A stretch of 64,000 bases of DNA from Demequina sediminis (GCF_030296675.1 NZ_AP027736.1:2641400-2705399), one strand, 5' to 3'. Positions 28,217 to 40,363 are shown, counted from the first letter of the stretch. Program-made: numbers and translations. The notes: generated from the letters alone by a model not told the origin.

Positions 28217-29113
28217 GTGCGGCCCCGCCATTTCTCCTTCGTGGTCCTCGCGGCCACGCTGTGGGGCACCGGGGGCGCGCTTGGACACGCGCTGGCGCGT
28301 GACTCCGCCGTGCCCTCGGTCGCGGTCGCGATGTGGCGCATCCTGCTCGCCGGCCTCGTTCTTGCCGCCGTGCTGCAGGTGCTGGGGCGGCTGCGGCTGC
28401 GCGCCGTGACGCCCGCCATGTGGCGGCGCGCGGCGGTCATGGCTGTCTTCCTCGCGGTCTTCCAGGCGGCCTACTTCGCGGCGGTGGATCGTGCCGGAGT
28501 GGGCCTCGCGACCATGGTGACCATCGGCTCCTCGCCCCTCGCGGTGGCGGCCTTTGACGTCGTGGTGCGGCGGCATCGTCCCTCTGCTCGCACGGTCGCC
28601 GCGCTCGCGCTCGCCCTCGCGGGACTCGTGGCCCTCACGGGCGGCGCCGCGGAGGCCGGAGGCGGAAGTCACGCGATCGCGGGCGTGGGGCTCGCGCTGG
28701 TGGCCGGCGGGGCCTTCGCCGGGGTGTCGATCGTGGCCTCGGCTGCGGTGCCCGAGTGGGGAGGCGCGCGCCTCACGGCGGTCGCGTTCACGGGCGGCGG
28801 CCTCACCCTCCTTCCCCTCGCGCTCGCGACCGGCTGGGGCGTCCCGTCGAGCACGACGGGATGGGTCCTTGTGGGCGCGCTCGCGGTGATCGCCACGGCG
28901 ATTCCCCACGCGCTCTTCAACGCGGGATTGGCGACCGTGCCGGCCGTCATCGCGACCATCGTCGCGCTGCTCGAGCCCCTGGTTGCCGCCGTCATTGGCG
29001 TGGTCGCGTTCTCCGAATCCCTGGGTCCGTGGCAGATCGTAGGCGCGCTCGCGCTCGGATCGCCTGTCGTGGTGTTGCGCCCTCAGCGAGACGCGCCGGT
29101 ACCCCTCGCCTGA
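28217..29113 (+). CDS. EamA/DMT family transporter
   Basis: 298 residues with ten predicted membrane helices arranged as two EamA repeats ([18 protein letters not shown] and the later [40 protein letters not shown] is the conserved end of the second repeat). Members export amino acids or other small metabolites; the substrate is not predictable. TAGATT at 28205-28210 ends exactly 6 bases before the GTG and there is no Shine-Dalgarno, a clear leaderless example. The coding sequence carries one CGGCATCGTCCCTC element near 28571. It is followed by secA in the same direction. Confidence 0.9.
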   Translation: MRPRHFSFVVLAATLWGTGGALGHALARDSAVPSVAVAMWRILLAGLVLAAVLQVLGRLRLRAVTPAMWRRAAVMAVFLAVFQAAYFAAVDRAGVGLATMVTIGSSPLAVAAFDVVVRRHRPSARTVAALALALAGLVALTGGAAEAGGGSHAIAGVGLALVAGGAFAGVSIVASAAVPEWGGARLTAVAFTGGGLTLLPLALATGWGVPSSTTGWVLVGALAVIATAIPHALFNAGLATVPAVIATIVALLEPLVAAVIGVVAFSESLGPWQIVGALALGSPVVVLRPQRDAPVPLA

Positions 29114-29160
29114 CCGCCTACGATGGTCGGGGACCAAACTCGGAGAACGAGGAGCGCAAG

Positions 29161-32058
<2,898 letters not shown>

Positions 32059-32073
32059 CCCCGCTTCTCACCC

Positions 32074-32116
32074 GCGACAGGGCGGCGCTCCTTCCACCGG
32101 AGTGCCGCCCTGTCGC
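32074..32116 (+). terminator. secA terminator hairpin
   Basis: Arms of 18 bases (32074-32091 and 32099-32116) pair along their whole length with a single G-U, around a 7-base loop TTCCACC. The left arm begins GCGACAGGGCGGC. There is no long T tract, as is usual in GC-rich actinobacteria. The position, 15 bases after the secA stop and before a convergent gene, supports a bidirectional terminator. Confidence 0.85.
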
Positions 32117-32130
32117 GTTGGCGGGGGAGG

Positions 32131-32523
32131 TCAGCCGATGTCGAGCACGGTGATGACCCACCGTCCCGCGAGGTCCTCGAGGCGCATCGCGATCGCGTGG
32201 GAGCGCGTGCCGATCTGCGCGACCGCTCCCACCTCCGCGGCGCCGCGCGACACGCGGCACGCACGCGCCCGCAGGATCTGTGGCTCGACGCCCCCGCGCC
32301 TGCCGGCGCGTCGCGCGAGCGAGTACTGCCGCGCGAGCGACGCACGCACCTCGGGCGTGATCCATCGCAGCAGCGTGTCCAGCCCGCCGCCGCCATGCAC
32401 CACCTCGATTGCCGTCAACGCGACCGTGCAGGCGAGCGGGGTCGGGTCTCCCAGGCTCGGGCGGGCGCGTCCGTAGATGTCGCGGTGAGCGGGGCTGGGC
32501 GCCCACTCCGGCTCGGCGCTCAC
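32131..32523 (-). CDS. Rv3235 family protein
   Basis: 130 residues. The core LACTVALTAIEVVHGGGGLDTLLRWITPEVRASLARQYSLA, followed by the beta-rich end AVAQIGTRSHAIAMRLEDLAGRWVITVLDIG, matches the small actinobacterial family found close to secA (DUF6459/Rv3235 type). No function is established. The GTG start overlaps the upstream LysM gene stop by 4 bases (GTGA), so the two are coupled. It is convergent with secA. Confidence 0.8.
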   Translation of the reverse strand: MSAEPEWAPSPAHRDIYGRARPSLGDPTPLACTVALTAIEVVHGGGGLDTLLRWITPEVRASLARQYSLARRAGRRGGVEPQILRARACRVSRGAAEVGAVAQIGTRSHAIAMRLEDLAGRWVITVLDIG

Positions 32524-33322
32524 GAGCGCTCTCCCGTGAGAGCGGAGGGCAGCTCGAGGCGCTGGCCGGGGTGGATGAGCGAAGGGTCATCGCCGATCAC
32601 CTCGCGGTTTGCGTCGTAGAGCGCCGGCCACGCCGCGGCGATCTCCGCCTCACGCGCTCCCTCGCCGAGGGCGCTCGCGGTGATCGACCACAGCGAGTCG
32701 CCCGCCACCACCACGCGAAACGGGGGCGGCGCCGGTTCAGGCGCCGGCTCGGACTCCCGCCCCGACGCTGGCTGCTCCGCGTGGTGCGCTGGCGGGACCG
32801 GCGACGGCGCCTCGGTGGCGGGCGCCCACACGACGGGTGCAGGCGTGGGGGAGGGGGCTGGGACGTGGCGGCGGAGGGCGCGGGTGAGGTGGGCAGCCAT
32901 CCCGCGGAAGGCGGCGGATCCGCGGCATGCGCCGCTCCCGCGCTCAACGCGGCGGCCACGAGCCCGCCCGCCACGCCGCGCGCCACGCGCCCGGTCCATC
33001 GCGGCGCGGCGCGGCCTCGCAGCCGCGCCGCCGACGCGGCCACGACCTCGACGAGAAACCGCGCCGCCGCGAGAGCCGCCACGGCCCCCGCGGCGATGGC
33101 GATGACGTCCGCCGCCTCCCAGGCCCGCCAGTCCGTCGCGCTCGCGAGCCGCCACGACAGCGCGGCCCCCGCGGTCCCCAGCGCCGCCACGGCGACCACG
33201 GCCGCCGCCGCTCCCGCCGCCGCTCCCGCCGCCGCTCCCGCCGCCGCTCGCGCCGCCTGCCATCCGCCTTGCTCCTGTCGCGCGCGCCCCTGCGCCATTG
33301 CCGTGCCCCCCACGTCGCGCAT
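32520..33322 (-). CDS. LysM-domain membrane protein, frameshifted
   Basis: Intended product about 267 residues. The N-terminal cytoplasmic stretch is followed by an Ala-rich membrane helix (with GAAA repeats) and a second helix near residues 75-95. After a further Ala-rich hydrophobic segment comes a long Pro/Ser/Ala linker and a C-terminal LysM-like domain (VVVAGDSLWSITASALGEG, LIHPGQRLELP) that should bind peptidoglycan. The frame breaks at the G run 32853-32857; one more G joins SAATSQPPSPTPAP. The ATG at 33322 has an AGGGGTGG ribosome binding site. Its partner genes suggest an envelope role. Confidence 0.78.
33204..33251. repeat. Four 12-base tandem repeats in the LysM gene
   Basis: Four units of GCCGCCGCTCCC (the last with one change) run without gaps. 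On the coding strand they read as Gly-Ala-Ala-Ala repeats in the first membrane helix. In-frame length variation by slippage is expected, because each unit is four codons. Confidence 0.9.
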
Positions 33323-33438
33323 CTTCCACCCCTCGTGTCATGCTGTTTGGTGCAGTTTGATGAAACATGATGTGCATAGCTGAGGTGGCCTGTCCACTCG
33401 AACGGCGCAACTGTGGACGGCGCGGCTAGCGTGGCGCC
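33323..33438. promoter_or_regulatory. AT-richer divergent promoter region
   Basis: This gap separates the LysM gene (minus) from the Sm-like gene (plus). Bases 33340-33380 are far richer in A and T than the surroundings and contain two related half-sites, TCATGCTGTTT and GAAACATGATG, in inverted arrangement. TAGCGT at 33427-33432 ends 6 bases before the plus-strand ATG. Promoter function is inferred. Confidence 0.45.
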
Positions 33439-33948
33439 ATGCGCTGGGAACTCCTGTTCGCCGACCTCGAGGCGCGGCTCACCGCGGCCGAGCGCGCCGA
33501 ACTCGACGCCGAGATCGACGAGCGCGCACGCGACGAGCGTGCCGACGTCGCGCTGGCCGCCCGACTGCTCGCGGCCAAGGGTCGGCGGATCGTGCTGGTG
33601 GTGCGCGGAGGGACGCGCGTGGCGGGCACCCTCGTGGACGGGGCGGGAACGTGGGCGCTCGTGGAGTCGGTGACGGGCGAGGCGCTCGTCCCGCTCGCCG
33701 CCGTCACGTCCGTCGAGGGCCTGCCGCGCGTCGCTGCCGCCGTGGGAGCCGTGGACGCACGCCTCCGCATGAGCACCGTGCTGCGTGAGCTTGCCGAGGC
33801 GCGCGTGCCGGTGATCGTGGAGGTCGACGGCGATCAGTGGCGAGGGGTGATCGTCGCAGTGGGAGCCGACCATGTCGACCTCGCGGGTCCGCGCGGCGAA
33901 CGGGCGGTTCCGCTCGCGGCGGTGCTCATGGTGAGGGCCGCGCCCTAG
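33439..33948 (+). CDS. Hypothetical protein with two Sm-like beta repeats
   Basis: 169 residues, family not recognised with certainty. An acidic helical N-terminus (LEARLTAAERAELDAEIDERARDERAD) is followed by two similar beta units. One reads RGGTRVAGTLVDGAGTWALVE with GEALVPLAAV, the other VEVDGDQWRGVIVAVGADHVDLA with GERAVPLAAV. Each looks like half of a small SH3/Sm-type barrel. Such proteins are sometimes labelled Fis-family, but no DNA-binding helix-turn-helix is visible. TAGCGT lies 6 bases before the ATG (leaderless layout). It is convergent with the HTH gene downstream. Confidence 0.65.
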   Translation: MRWELLFADLEARLTAAERAELDAEIDERARDERADVALAARLLAAKGRRIVLVVRGGTRVAGTLVDGAGTWALVESVTGEALVPLAAVTSVEGLPRVAAAVGAVDARLRMSTVLRELAEARVPVIVEVDGDQWRGVIVAVGADHVDLAGPRGERAVPLAAVLMVRAAP

Positions 33949-33987
33949 CGAAAGCGACGCCGCCCGAGGGGGCGCCGAAAGCGGCGG

Positions 33988-34200
33988 CTAGTGCGTCTCG
34001 CGCTCGCGGACCTGCTCGCGGGTCGCGGCGTACTGGCGCGCGATGTACTCCTCGAGGACCGTGCGCTCGATGCGCCACTGGCCGCGCCCGCCGACCTGGA
34101 TCGCGGGCAGATCGCCCGACCTCACGAGGGCGTAGGCCTGCGGCGAGGAGATGTTGAGAATCTCCTGCACGTCGCTGAGCTTGAGGAACCGAGACTGCAC
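33988..34200 (-). CDS. Excisionase/AlpA-type helix-turn-helix protein
   Basis: 70 residues from GTG 34200. The whole protein is one MerR-like winged helix: FLKLSDVQEILNISSPQAYALVRSGDLPAIQVGGRGQWRIERTVLEEYIARQY. This pattern is found in excisionases and in small chromosomal regulators of actinobacteria. It probably binds DNA next to its own or its neighbours' promoters. On the minus strand CACAAT (34207-34212) ends 6 bases before the GTG. No phage genes are nearby, so a chromosomal regulator is more likely than a true excisionase. It is divergent from the SAF/CpaE-like pair. Confidence 0.82.
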   Translation of the reverse strand: MQSRFLKLSDVQEILNISSPQAYALVRSGDLPAIQVGGRGQWRIERTVLEEYIARQYAATREQVRERETH

Positions 34201-34307
34201 CTCAGCATTGTGACACGCCACACGGCGGCATGCGTCGTGTCCACAGCCCTCGCGAGGACGCTCTGCACCAGGCATGATGAACCTAGCGAGCGGCCAAAGG
34301 GGGGCCG

Positions 34308-34910
34308 ATGAGCGGAGATACTCGACCGGTGGCGGCGAGGGTGCGCCCACCCACGTGGAAGGACCCGCGGCTCGTGGTGGGGCTCGTGCTCATCGCGGTG
34401 GCCGTGGTCGCGGTGGTGAGCGTGCTGCGCGACGCAGACCGCACGGTGCCGGTGTACGCGGCCCACGGCACGCTCGTGCCCGGCACGGTGCTCGACGAGT
34501 CGACCGTGGCGGTGGTGCACGTCCGGGTAGGCGAGGGATACCTCGAATCGCCCGCCGATGCGCCGTTCGGCAGGGTGCTGACCCGCACCGTCGCCGACGG
34601 GGAGCTCATCCCCGCATCGGCGCTCACAGAACCCGACCGCTTCGACGGCCGTCCCGTCGCGGTGGTCACGACCGCACCCGTCGCCGAGGCGGTCCGTCCC
34701 GGCACGCTCGTCGACGTGTGGGTCACGCCCGAGGATGCGCCGTCCGCGCGCATGGGCGAGGCGCTCGTGGTCTCCGCGATCGACCGCGAGGAGGGCGGCT
34801 TCTCGCTGGGCGGCGAAACCGTGTATGTGGTGGTGCCCGCGCAGGACGTGGGGACGATGCTCGACGCGCTGGCCTCGGCGGCGGAGGTCGCGGTCGTGGG
34901 GATCGGCTGA
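34308..34910 (+). CDS. SAF domain-containing membrane protein (CpaB-like)
   Basis: 200 residues. One membrane helix near residues 22-42 is followed by an exported SAF domain (VPVYAAHGTLVPGTVLDESTVAVV, GRVLTRTVADGELIPASAL) and a beta-rich tail. In tad pilus systems the related CpaB protein sits at the inner-membrane/periplasm interface; here no pilin, secretin or CpaF is adjacent, so the role is open. The ATG has AAAGGGGGG upstream at 34295-34303. The stop overlaps the next start (TGATG), which couples it to the CpaE-like ATPase. Confidence 0.82.
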   Translation: MSGDTRPVAARVRPPTWKDPRLVVGLVLIAVAVVAVVSVLRDADRTVPVYAAHGTLVPGTVLDESTVAVVHVRVGEGYLESPADAPFGRVLTRTVADGELIPASALTEPDRFDGRPVAVVTTAPVAEAVRPGTLVDVWVTPEDAPSARMGEALVVSAIDREEGGFSLGGETVYVVVPAQDVGTMLDALASAAEVAVVGIG

Positions 34911-36084
34911 TGGCGGCCGTGGGGGTGGTGGTCGCGGTGATGGGCCCCGAGGAGGCCAGGGTGGTCGCCGAGATCGAGGCGCATCCCGGCCTTGCGGTGG
35001 TGCGCCGATGCGCGGACCTGGCCGAGGCCGTGGGCGCCGCCAAGGCCGGGCTGGGCGCGGTCGTGATCGTGTCGGACCAGCCCCACTTGGATGGCGACGC
35101 GCTCGCGGCAATCCGCGGCGCGGGCGTGCGGGTGCTGGGGGTGGCCTCTCCCGACGCCGCACGCCTCGCATCCCTCGGGGTGCCCGTGCCGTCCGGTCCG
35201 CTCGCCGAGGCGGTGCTCGCCGCGATCGAGCGACCCGCACCCGAGCTGATCGCCCCGCCAGCGCTCGGCGGCGGGGTGGTCGTCGCCGTGTGGGGCACGG
35301 GTGGGGCTCCCGGTCGCACGACCGTCGCCGTGACCCTGGCGACCGAGGCGGCGAGGTCAGGGGTCTCGACGCTGCTGGTCGACCTCGACACCTACGGCGC
35401 GTCGGTCGCCACCGCGTGGGGCCTGGCCGACGAGACGCCGGGGGTCGCGGCCGTGGTGCGTGCCGCCGCCAGGGGAGAGGATCCCTCCGCCGTCCTCGCG
35501 CGCCACACCGTGACGGTGGCGCCCTCCCTCACGGTGCTCACCGGGCTGACGCGGGCGGCGCGGTGGCCCGAGATTACGCGCGCGGGACTCGAGCGGCTGT
35601 GGCCCGCGCTGCGCGCCGCTGCCGAGCTGATCGTGGTCGACCTGGCCGCGCCGGCCGAGGACGGCGGACCCTACGCCGGCACCGCCCCCATCGCGACACC
35701 GCGACCGTCGCGACCCTCGACGAGGCCGACACGGTCATCGCCGTCGGCGGAGCCGAGCCCCACCAGCTGGTCAGGCTCGTGCATGCGCTGCTCGACCGTG
35801 AGGGCCCTCCTCCCGTCGTCGCGGTCAACCGGATCCGCGCGTCCGTGGCAGGGGCACGCCCCGAGGATGCGATCGCGGCCACCCTGGGCCGTCACGCCGG
35901 CATCACGGAGGTGTGGCCGCTGCCGTGGGATCAGCGCGCGTGCGACGCCGCGGTGCGCGACGGACGGACGCTCACCGAGGTCGCCCCGCGGTCTCCGCTG
36001 GTGCGCGCGATCGCCGCGATGGGGGCCGCGGTGCTCGCCTCCGCGCGCGCCTCGCGTGGCGTGTCCGTCCCGATGCCAGACTGA
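34910..36084 (+). CDS. CpaE/MinD-like P-loop ATPase, frameshifted
   Basis: Intended product about 391 residues. The N-terminal 110 residues resemble a receiver-like domain without clear phosphoacceptor (VVIVSDQPHLDGDALAAIRGAGV). The ATPase domain begins VAVWGTGGAPGRTTVAVTLATEAA. The normal P-loop lysine is replaced by Arg, a form seen in actinobacterial CpaE-like proteins, so hydrolysis may be weak or absent. TLLVDLDTYGASVATAWGL and LIVVDLAAPA are the other switch regions. The frame is lost at the C run 35685-35689; one more C restores YAGTAPHRDTATVATLDEAD. It probably acts in spatial organisation with the SAF protein. Confidence 0.82.
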
Positions 36085-36088
36085 AGGC

Positions 36089-36529
36089 ATGCGCGTCTAC
36101 ATTCCCGCCACGGTCGTCGATCTGCCGCGTTGCGCGGACGGGTTGTGGGAGCCGCCGCTCGCCTATGCCGTGACCGAGAGGCTGCTCGAGATCACCGAGA
36201 CGGACGACGCCGACGAGCTCGCGGAGATCGCACGCGACGAGGCCGCTCGCGCCTCGGTGATCGAGGTCGGGTCGCCCCTGCGCGTCGTGGTGGTCGCCGA
36301 GCTCACGCGCGCCGAGCTCACTCCCGACCCCGACCTGCACCCCGCGGCCGTGCGCGTCTCGGGACGCATCCCGGCGAGCGCGATCGCGTGCGCGTTCGTC
36401 GACGAGTCCGCCGCGGCGGGCGACGTGCGGGACGCCGTCGGCGGCTCGGACGATGCCCTCGATCGCCTCGAGGAGCGCGACCTGCTCTGGTACGACGCGT
36501 CAGAGCTCGCGAACTTCCCGCTGACGTAG
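36089..36529 (+). CDS. DUF6912 family protein
   Basis: 146 residues. The start MRVYIPATVVDLPRCADGLWEPPLAYAVTERLLE and the end LLWYDASELANFPLT are typical of a small actinobacterial family of unknown function (DUF6912). No membrane segment or catalytic motif is visible, and the protein is strongly acidic. The ATG is 4 bases after the CpaE-like stop, so it is probably the last gene of the SAF operon. A GCATCGTCC element (36535-36543) lies just past the stop. Confidence 0.8.
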   Translation: MRVYIPATVVDLPRCADGLWEPPLAYAVTERLLEITETDDADELAEIARDEAARASVIEVGSPLRVVVVAELTRAELTPDPDLHPAAVRVSGRIPASAIACAFVDESAAAGDVRDAVGGSDDALDRLEERDLLWYDASELANFPLT

Positions 36530-36563
36530 GCCGTGCATCGTCCGTGGACCGCGTGCCGGGCCC

Positions 36564-37349
36564 TCAGCCGAGGCGGCTCAGGACCTCGTCGTGGAGCAGG
36601 CCGTTCGTCGCGAGTGCGTTGCCGCCGTACGGCCCCGGCGTGCCATCCACCCCCGTGAACCGCCCGCCAGCCTCCTCGACGATCGCCACGAGCGCGGCCA
36701 TGTCGTAGAGCTCGAGCTCGGGCTCCGCGGCGATGTCCACCGCGCCCTCGGCCACGAGCATGTAGCTCCAGAAGTCGCCGTACGCGCGCGTGCGCCCCGC
36801 CGCGTCGAGCAGGTCAAGGAACTGCCCGTAGCGTCCGATCTCTCGCCAGCCGCTGAGCGACGAGTACGACACCGACGCACGCTCGAGCGCGGCGACGTCC
36901 GATACGTGCAGCCTGCGCGCGGTCGCCTCGGACTGGCCCGCCCACGCGCCCTGGCCGCGCGCCGCGAACCAGCGCCGTCCCAGGGCGGGGGCACTCACCA
37001 CGCCCACCGCGGCATCGTCCCCATCGAGCAGGGCGATCAGCGTCGCCCACACGGGGACGTCGCGCACGAAGTTCTTGGTGCCGTCGATCGGGTCGACCAC
37101 CCAGCGCCGCGCCGCCTCTCCCGCGGTGCCGTACTCCTCGCCCACGAACGCGTCCGCGGGACGGTGCTGCGCGATGAGCCGGCGCACCGTCTGCTCCGCG
37201 GCGCGGTCGACGGCCGTCACCGGGGTGTCGTCGGGCTTGGTCTCCACGGTGAGATTGCCGGTCGCGAAGTTCGCGAGCGTGAGGCGGTCCACCTCGTCGG
37301 CGATCGCGAGGGCCAGCAGGAGATCGTCGGCGTAGGGGGCGTCCGTCAT
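36564..37349 (-). CDS. hisN: Histidinol-phosphatase, inositol monophosphatase family
   Basis: 261 residues. The family motifs are the first metal site in FVGEEYG, DPIDGTKNFVRDVPVWATLIAL with the catalytic Asp residues, and ELYDMAALVAIVEEAGGRFT. The enzyme removes phosphate from histidinol phosphate in histidine synthesis. The assignment to HisN over a general IMPase rests on overall similarity to actinobacterial HisN. TAGCCT on the minus strand (37356-37361) ends 6 bases before the ATG, which suggests a leaderless mRNA. The gene carries a GGCATCGTCCCC element near 37010 that encodes Asp-Asp-Ala. Confidence 0.88.
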   Translation of the reverse strand: MTDAPYADDLLLALAIADEVDRLTLANFATGNLTVETKPDDTPVTAVDRAAEQTVRRLIAQHRPADAFVGEEYGTAGEAARRWVVDPIDGTKNFVRDVPVWATLIALLDGDDAAVGVVSAPALGRRWFAARGQGAWAGQSEATARRLHVSDVAALERASVSYSSLSGWREIGRYGQFLDLLDAAGRTRAYGDFWSYMLVAEGAVDIAAEPELELYDMAALVAIVEEAGGRFTGVDGTPGPYGGNALATNGLLHDEVLSRLG

Positions 37350-37391
37350 GCGCCCAGGCTACCGGCGGGGGGACGATGCCTGGGGTGGGGA

Positions 37392-38408
37392 TCAGTAGGC
37401 GTCGCCCGCGGCGCGGGACGCGAGCAGGCGGCGAATGGACTCCACGCGCACGTGCCGGTCGGGGGAGCCGGCCGCCCACGCGTCGAGAGCGCAGCCGGAC
37501 TCCGCCGACTCGTGCGCGCATGCGCGCGGGCAGTGCTCGTCGGCCGCCGCGGCCACGTCGGGGAAGGCCAGGATGAAGTGCTCGGGGTCGACGTGCGCGA
37601 GGCCGAACGAGCGCACGCCGGGAGTGTCGACGATCCTCCCGCCGCCGGGCAGCTCGTACATCACGGCCGACGTCGACGTGTGACGCCCGCGGCCCGTGAC
37701 GTCGTTCACCACGCCCACCGCGCGGCCCGCGTCGGGCACCAGCGCGTTGACGAGCGTCGACTTGCCCACGCCGGAGTAGCCCACCATGACGGTCGTGAGG
37801 CCCGCGAGGGAGGCGCGCAGGTCGAGGAAGCCGGGATCCGCCGCGGGCCCGCCCGCGCGCAGGACCGACGTCTCGATGACCCTCACGCCGAGCGGCTCAT
37901 ACGCCGCGCGCAGGGGGTCGGCACTCGCGAGGTCGGCCTTGGTGAGCACCAGGAGCGCGGTCATGCGTGCGTCGAAGGCGGCCACGAGGCAGCGATCGAT
38001 CATGCGCGCGTTGGGCTCGGGGTCGGCGAGCGCGGTCACGATCGCGAGTTGGTCGGCGTTGGCGACGATCACGCGCTCGGTGATGTCCGTGTCGTCGGCC
38101 GTGCGGCGCAGCGCGGTGCGGCGCTCGTCGCGGCGCACGATGCGCGCGAGCGTGTCGGGGCGGCCCGAGACGTCGCCCACGATGCCCACCGCGTCGCCGA
38201 TCACCAGCCCGCGCCTGCCGAGCTCACGCGCCTTGACCGCGATGACCTGGGTGCCGTCGACGCGCGTGGTGTAGCGGCCGCGGTCCACCCCCACAACGGT
38301 GCCGGGAACGGCGTCCTCGTGCGCGGGCCGGATCTTGGTGCGCGGCCGCGAGCCGCGCCGGTTGGGCCTGACCCTGGCGTCGGACTCGTCGTACTCGCGC
38401 GGCGTCAC
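37392..38408 (-). CDS. rsgA: Ribosome small-subunit-dependent GTPase A
   Basis: 338 residues, circularly permuted GTPase that helps late maturation of the 30S subunit. An N-terminal OB fold (GTVVGVDRGRYTTRV) is followed by the permuted G domain: G4 LTKAD, then G1 VGYSGVGKSTLVNAL, G2 in RGRHTSTSA and G3 DTPGVRSFGL. The C-terminal zinc site has the Cys-His pattern DEHCPRACAHESAESGCALD. The GTG start follows the aroA stop directly, so the genes form an operon, conserved also in mycobacteria. Confidence 0.95.
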   Translation of the reverse strand: MTPREYDESDARVRPNRRGSRPRTKIRPAHEDAVPGTVVGVDRGRYTTRVDGTQVIAVKARELGRRGLVIGDAVGIVGDVSGRPDTLARIVRRDERRTALRRTADDTDITERVIVANADQLAIVTALADPEPNARMIDRCLVAAFDARMTALLVLTKADLASADPLRAAYEPLGVRVIETSVLRAGGPAADPGFLDLRASLAGLTTVMVGYSGVGKSTLVNALVPDAGRAVGVVNDVTGRGRHTSTSAVMYELPGGGRIVDTPGVRSFGLAHVDPEHFILAFPDVAAAADEHCPRACAHESAESGCALDAWAAGSPDRHVRVESIRRLLASRAAGDAY

Positions 38409-39733
38409 TCAGCCATCCAGCATGCCGCGCCACAGCGCGGGGAAGTCCGGCATCGTCTTGGCCGTGGTGCCGACGTTGAGAACGCTGACGCCGGGCACCG
38501 CCAGCCCGATGATCGCGGCGAAGGTCGCCATGCGGTGATCGTGATAGGTCTCCATCACGGCGCCGCCGAGCGCGTCGGCCGCGCTCACGCCCGCGGGCAG
38601 GCCGCCGAACGTGAGCGAGTCCGCGTCGGCGGTGCAGTCGCCGCCCAGACGGCTCACCTCGGTGGCGATCGCCGCAAGGCGGTCGGTCTCGTGGCCGCGC
38701 AGGTGCCCGATTCCCGTGAGCCGCGAGGGCCCCTCGGCGAGCGCGCACAGCGCGGCGATCGTGGGGGTGATCTCGCCGGCGGGGGAGAGGTCGGCGTCGA
38801 TTCCGCGCAGGGTTCCCGTGCCCGTCACGGTCATGACGTCGCCCTCGAGCGTGCAGGTGGCGCCCATGCGGGTGAGCAGCTCGGGGTAGTACGCGCCGGG
38901 CTGCGTGGTGGTTGCCGGCCAGCCGGGAATGCGCACCGTGCCGCCCGCGACCAGCGCTGCCGCCATGAAAGGTCCCGCGTTGGAGAGGTCAGGCTCGACG
39001 CGCACGTCGCCCAGGCGGAGGTCGCCGGGGTGAACCACCCACGTGCGCTCGTCGGGCTGGTCGACCACGATTCCGGCCTCGCGCAGCGTCTCACACGTCA
39101 TGTCGATGTGCGGAAGGCTCGGCAGAGTCGCGCCCGTGTGGCGAATGGTGAGCCCCTGCGGCAGGCGCGGCGCCGTCAGCAGGAGCCCCGTGACGAACTG
39201 CGAGGAGGACGACGAGTCGACCTCGACCACGTCGGGAACCTCGGCGGGGGAGTGACGGTGAAGGGCAGCGTGCCCCTACCGTCGTCATCGACCGTCGCGC
39301 CCAAGAGACGCAGCGCGTCCAGGAGTGGTCCCATGGGCCGCACGCGCGCGCCCTCGTCGCCGTCGAAGGACACCGGCGAGTCGGCCAGCAGGACCATCGG
39401 GGGGACGAAGCGCATCACGGTTCCCGCGAGGCCGCAGTCGACGTGCGCGCCGCCGCGCACCGCGGCGGGCGTGACGAGCCATTCGTCGGTCGAGTCGTCG
39501 ATGCCGATTCCGAGCGCGCGCAGCGCACTCATCATGAGGTCGGAGTCGCGCGAGCGCAGACCGCCGCGCACGGTCACGGGCTCGGCGGCGAGGGCCGCGA
39601 GCACCAGGTAGCGGTTGGTGAGAGACTTCGACCCTGGGACGGACACCGTGGCGTCGAGCGGGGCGCTCGCGACGGGCGCGTCCCAGACCTCGCCGAGTCC
39701 CGTGCCCTGGGGAAGTGTCGAGGCGCCGCTCAC
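38409..39733 (-). CDS. aroA: 3-phosphoshikimate 1-carboxyvinyltransferase (EPSP synthase), frameshifted
   Basis: Intended product about 441 residues. EPSP synthase joins PEP and shikimate 3-phosphate in aromatic amino acid synthesis. The N-terminal half has [30 protein letters not shown] and [19 protein letters not shown]. The C-terminal half has [32 protein letters not shown] and [16 protein letters not shown]. The frame is broken at the G run 39246-39250; one more G restores [16 protein letters not shown]. The GTG start overlaps the stop of the DoxX gene (4 bases) and the stop abuts rsgA. Confidence 0.93.
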
Positions 39734-40248
39734 GCGGAGCGCTTCTTGGACACCGCCGCCTTGGCGGCGATCTTGGCCTCCTTGGCCTTGATCTTTGCGG
39801 CCGCGGCCTTGTCCTTGGCCTTGACCTTCTTGGCCTTCTTGCGCGCGATGTGGCGAGCGCTGTGGCCGGCGGTCGCCGCGAGCAGCACCCCGCCCACGAG
39901 CGACACGTTCTTGAGGAACTGCTCGAGCTCGGCCTCGCGGCGGGCCTCGTCCGTTTCGTTCCAGAACGGGTGTGCGAGCACCGCCGTGGCCGTCGCGAGT
40001 CCCGCGAGCCCGAGCGCGGCGGAGCGCGGGCTGCGCGAGAGCGCGAGCGCCGATGCGAAGGCGATCGACGCGGCGCCGTGCGCCTTCACCAGGTCCGTGG
40101 CGCGCACCTCCTCGAGGCCAAGCTCCTTGAGCGCGGGCTCCACGGCGGGCGCGACGCGCGCCGCGCGGGGCTCGGGATCGAGATAGGACTGCACACCTCC
40201 GTAGATGAACCACGAGGCGAGCAGAGGCCTGGCAAGAGCGCGCAACAT
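39730..40248 (-). CDS. DoxX family membrane protein with Lys/Ala-rich tail
   Basis: 172 residues. Four membrane helices form a DoxX domain ([58 protein letters not shown]). The last 37 residues are almost only Lys and Ala, like the tails of actinobacterial nucleoid proteins, and should be cytoplasmic and strongly basic. DoxX proteins are linked to thiol and oxidative stress in mycobacteria, which fits the divergent sigR gene. The ATG at 40248 has GGAG just upstream on the minus strand. Confidence 0.85.
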   Translation of the reverse strand: MLRALARPLLASWFIYGGVQSYLDPEPRAARVAPAVEPALKELGLEEVRATDLVKAHGAASIAFASALALSRSPRSAALGLAGLATATAVLAHPFWNETDEARREAELEQFLKNVSLVGGVLLAATAGHSARHIARKKAKKVKAKDKAAAAKIKAKEAKIAAKAAVSKKRSA

Positions 40249-40336
40249 GTCTCCTACGCTATCAACACCGCCGTCCGGCGTCAGGGCGGCGGACGCGGTG
40301 CGGGCAAGGCCCCCGCCATAGGCCGCCGCGCGGGGC

Positions 40337-40363
40337 GGGAATGTGACGCGTCATCTCTCCGTT
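40337..40363 (+). promoter_or_regulatory. SigR-type promoter upstream of sigR
   Basis: GGGAAT (40337-40342) and GTT (40361-40363) are separated by 18 bases, which matches the consensus for SigR/SigH promoters (GGAAT-N18-GTT). This fits autoregulation of sigR under thiol stress. A TACGCT at 40433-40438, 8 bases before the ATG, could be a second, vegetative promoter. Confidence 0.75.

Noticed and set aside
33988..34200. Excisionase of a prophage or integrative element
   Set aside because: No integrase, att repeats or phage genes are nearby; the helix-turn-helix protein sits in a conserved chromosomal setting.
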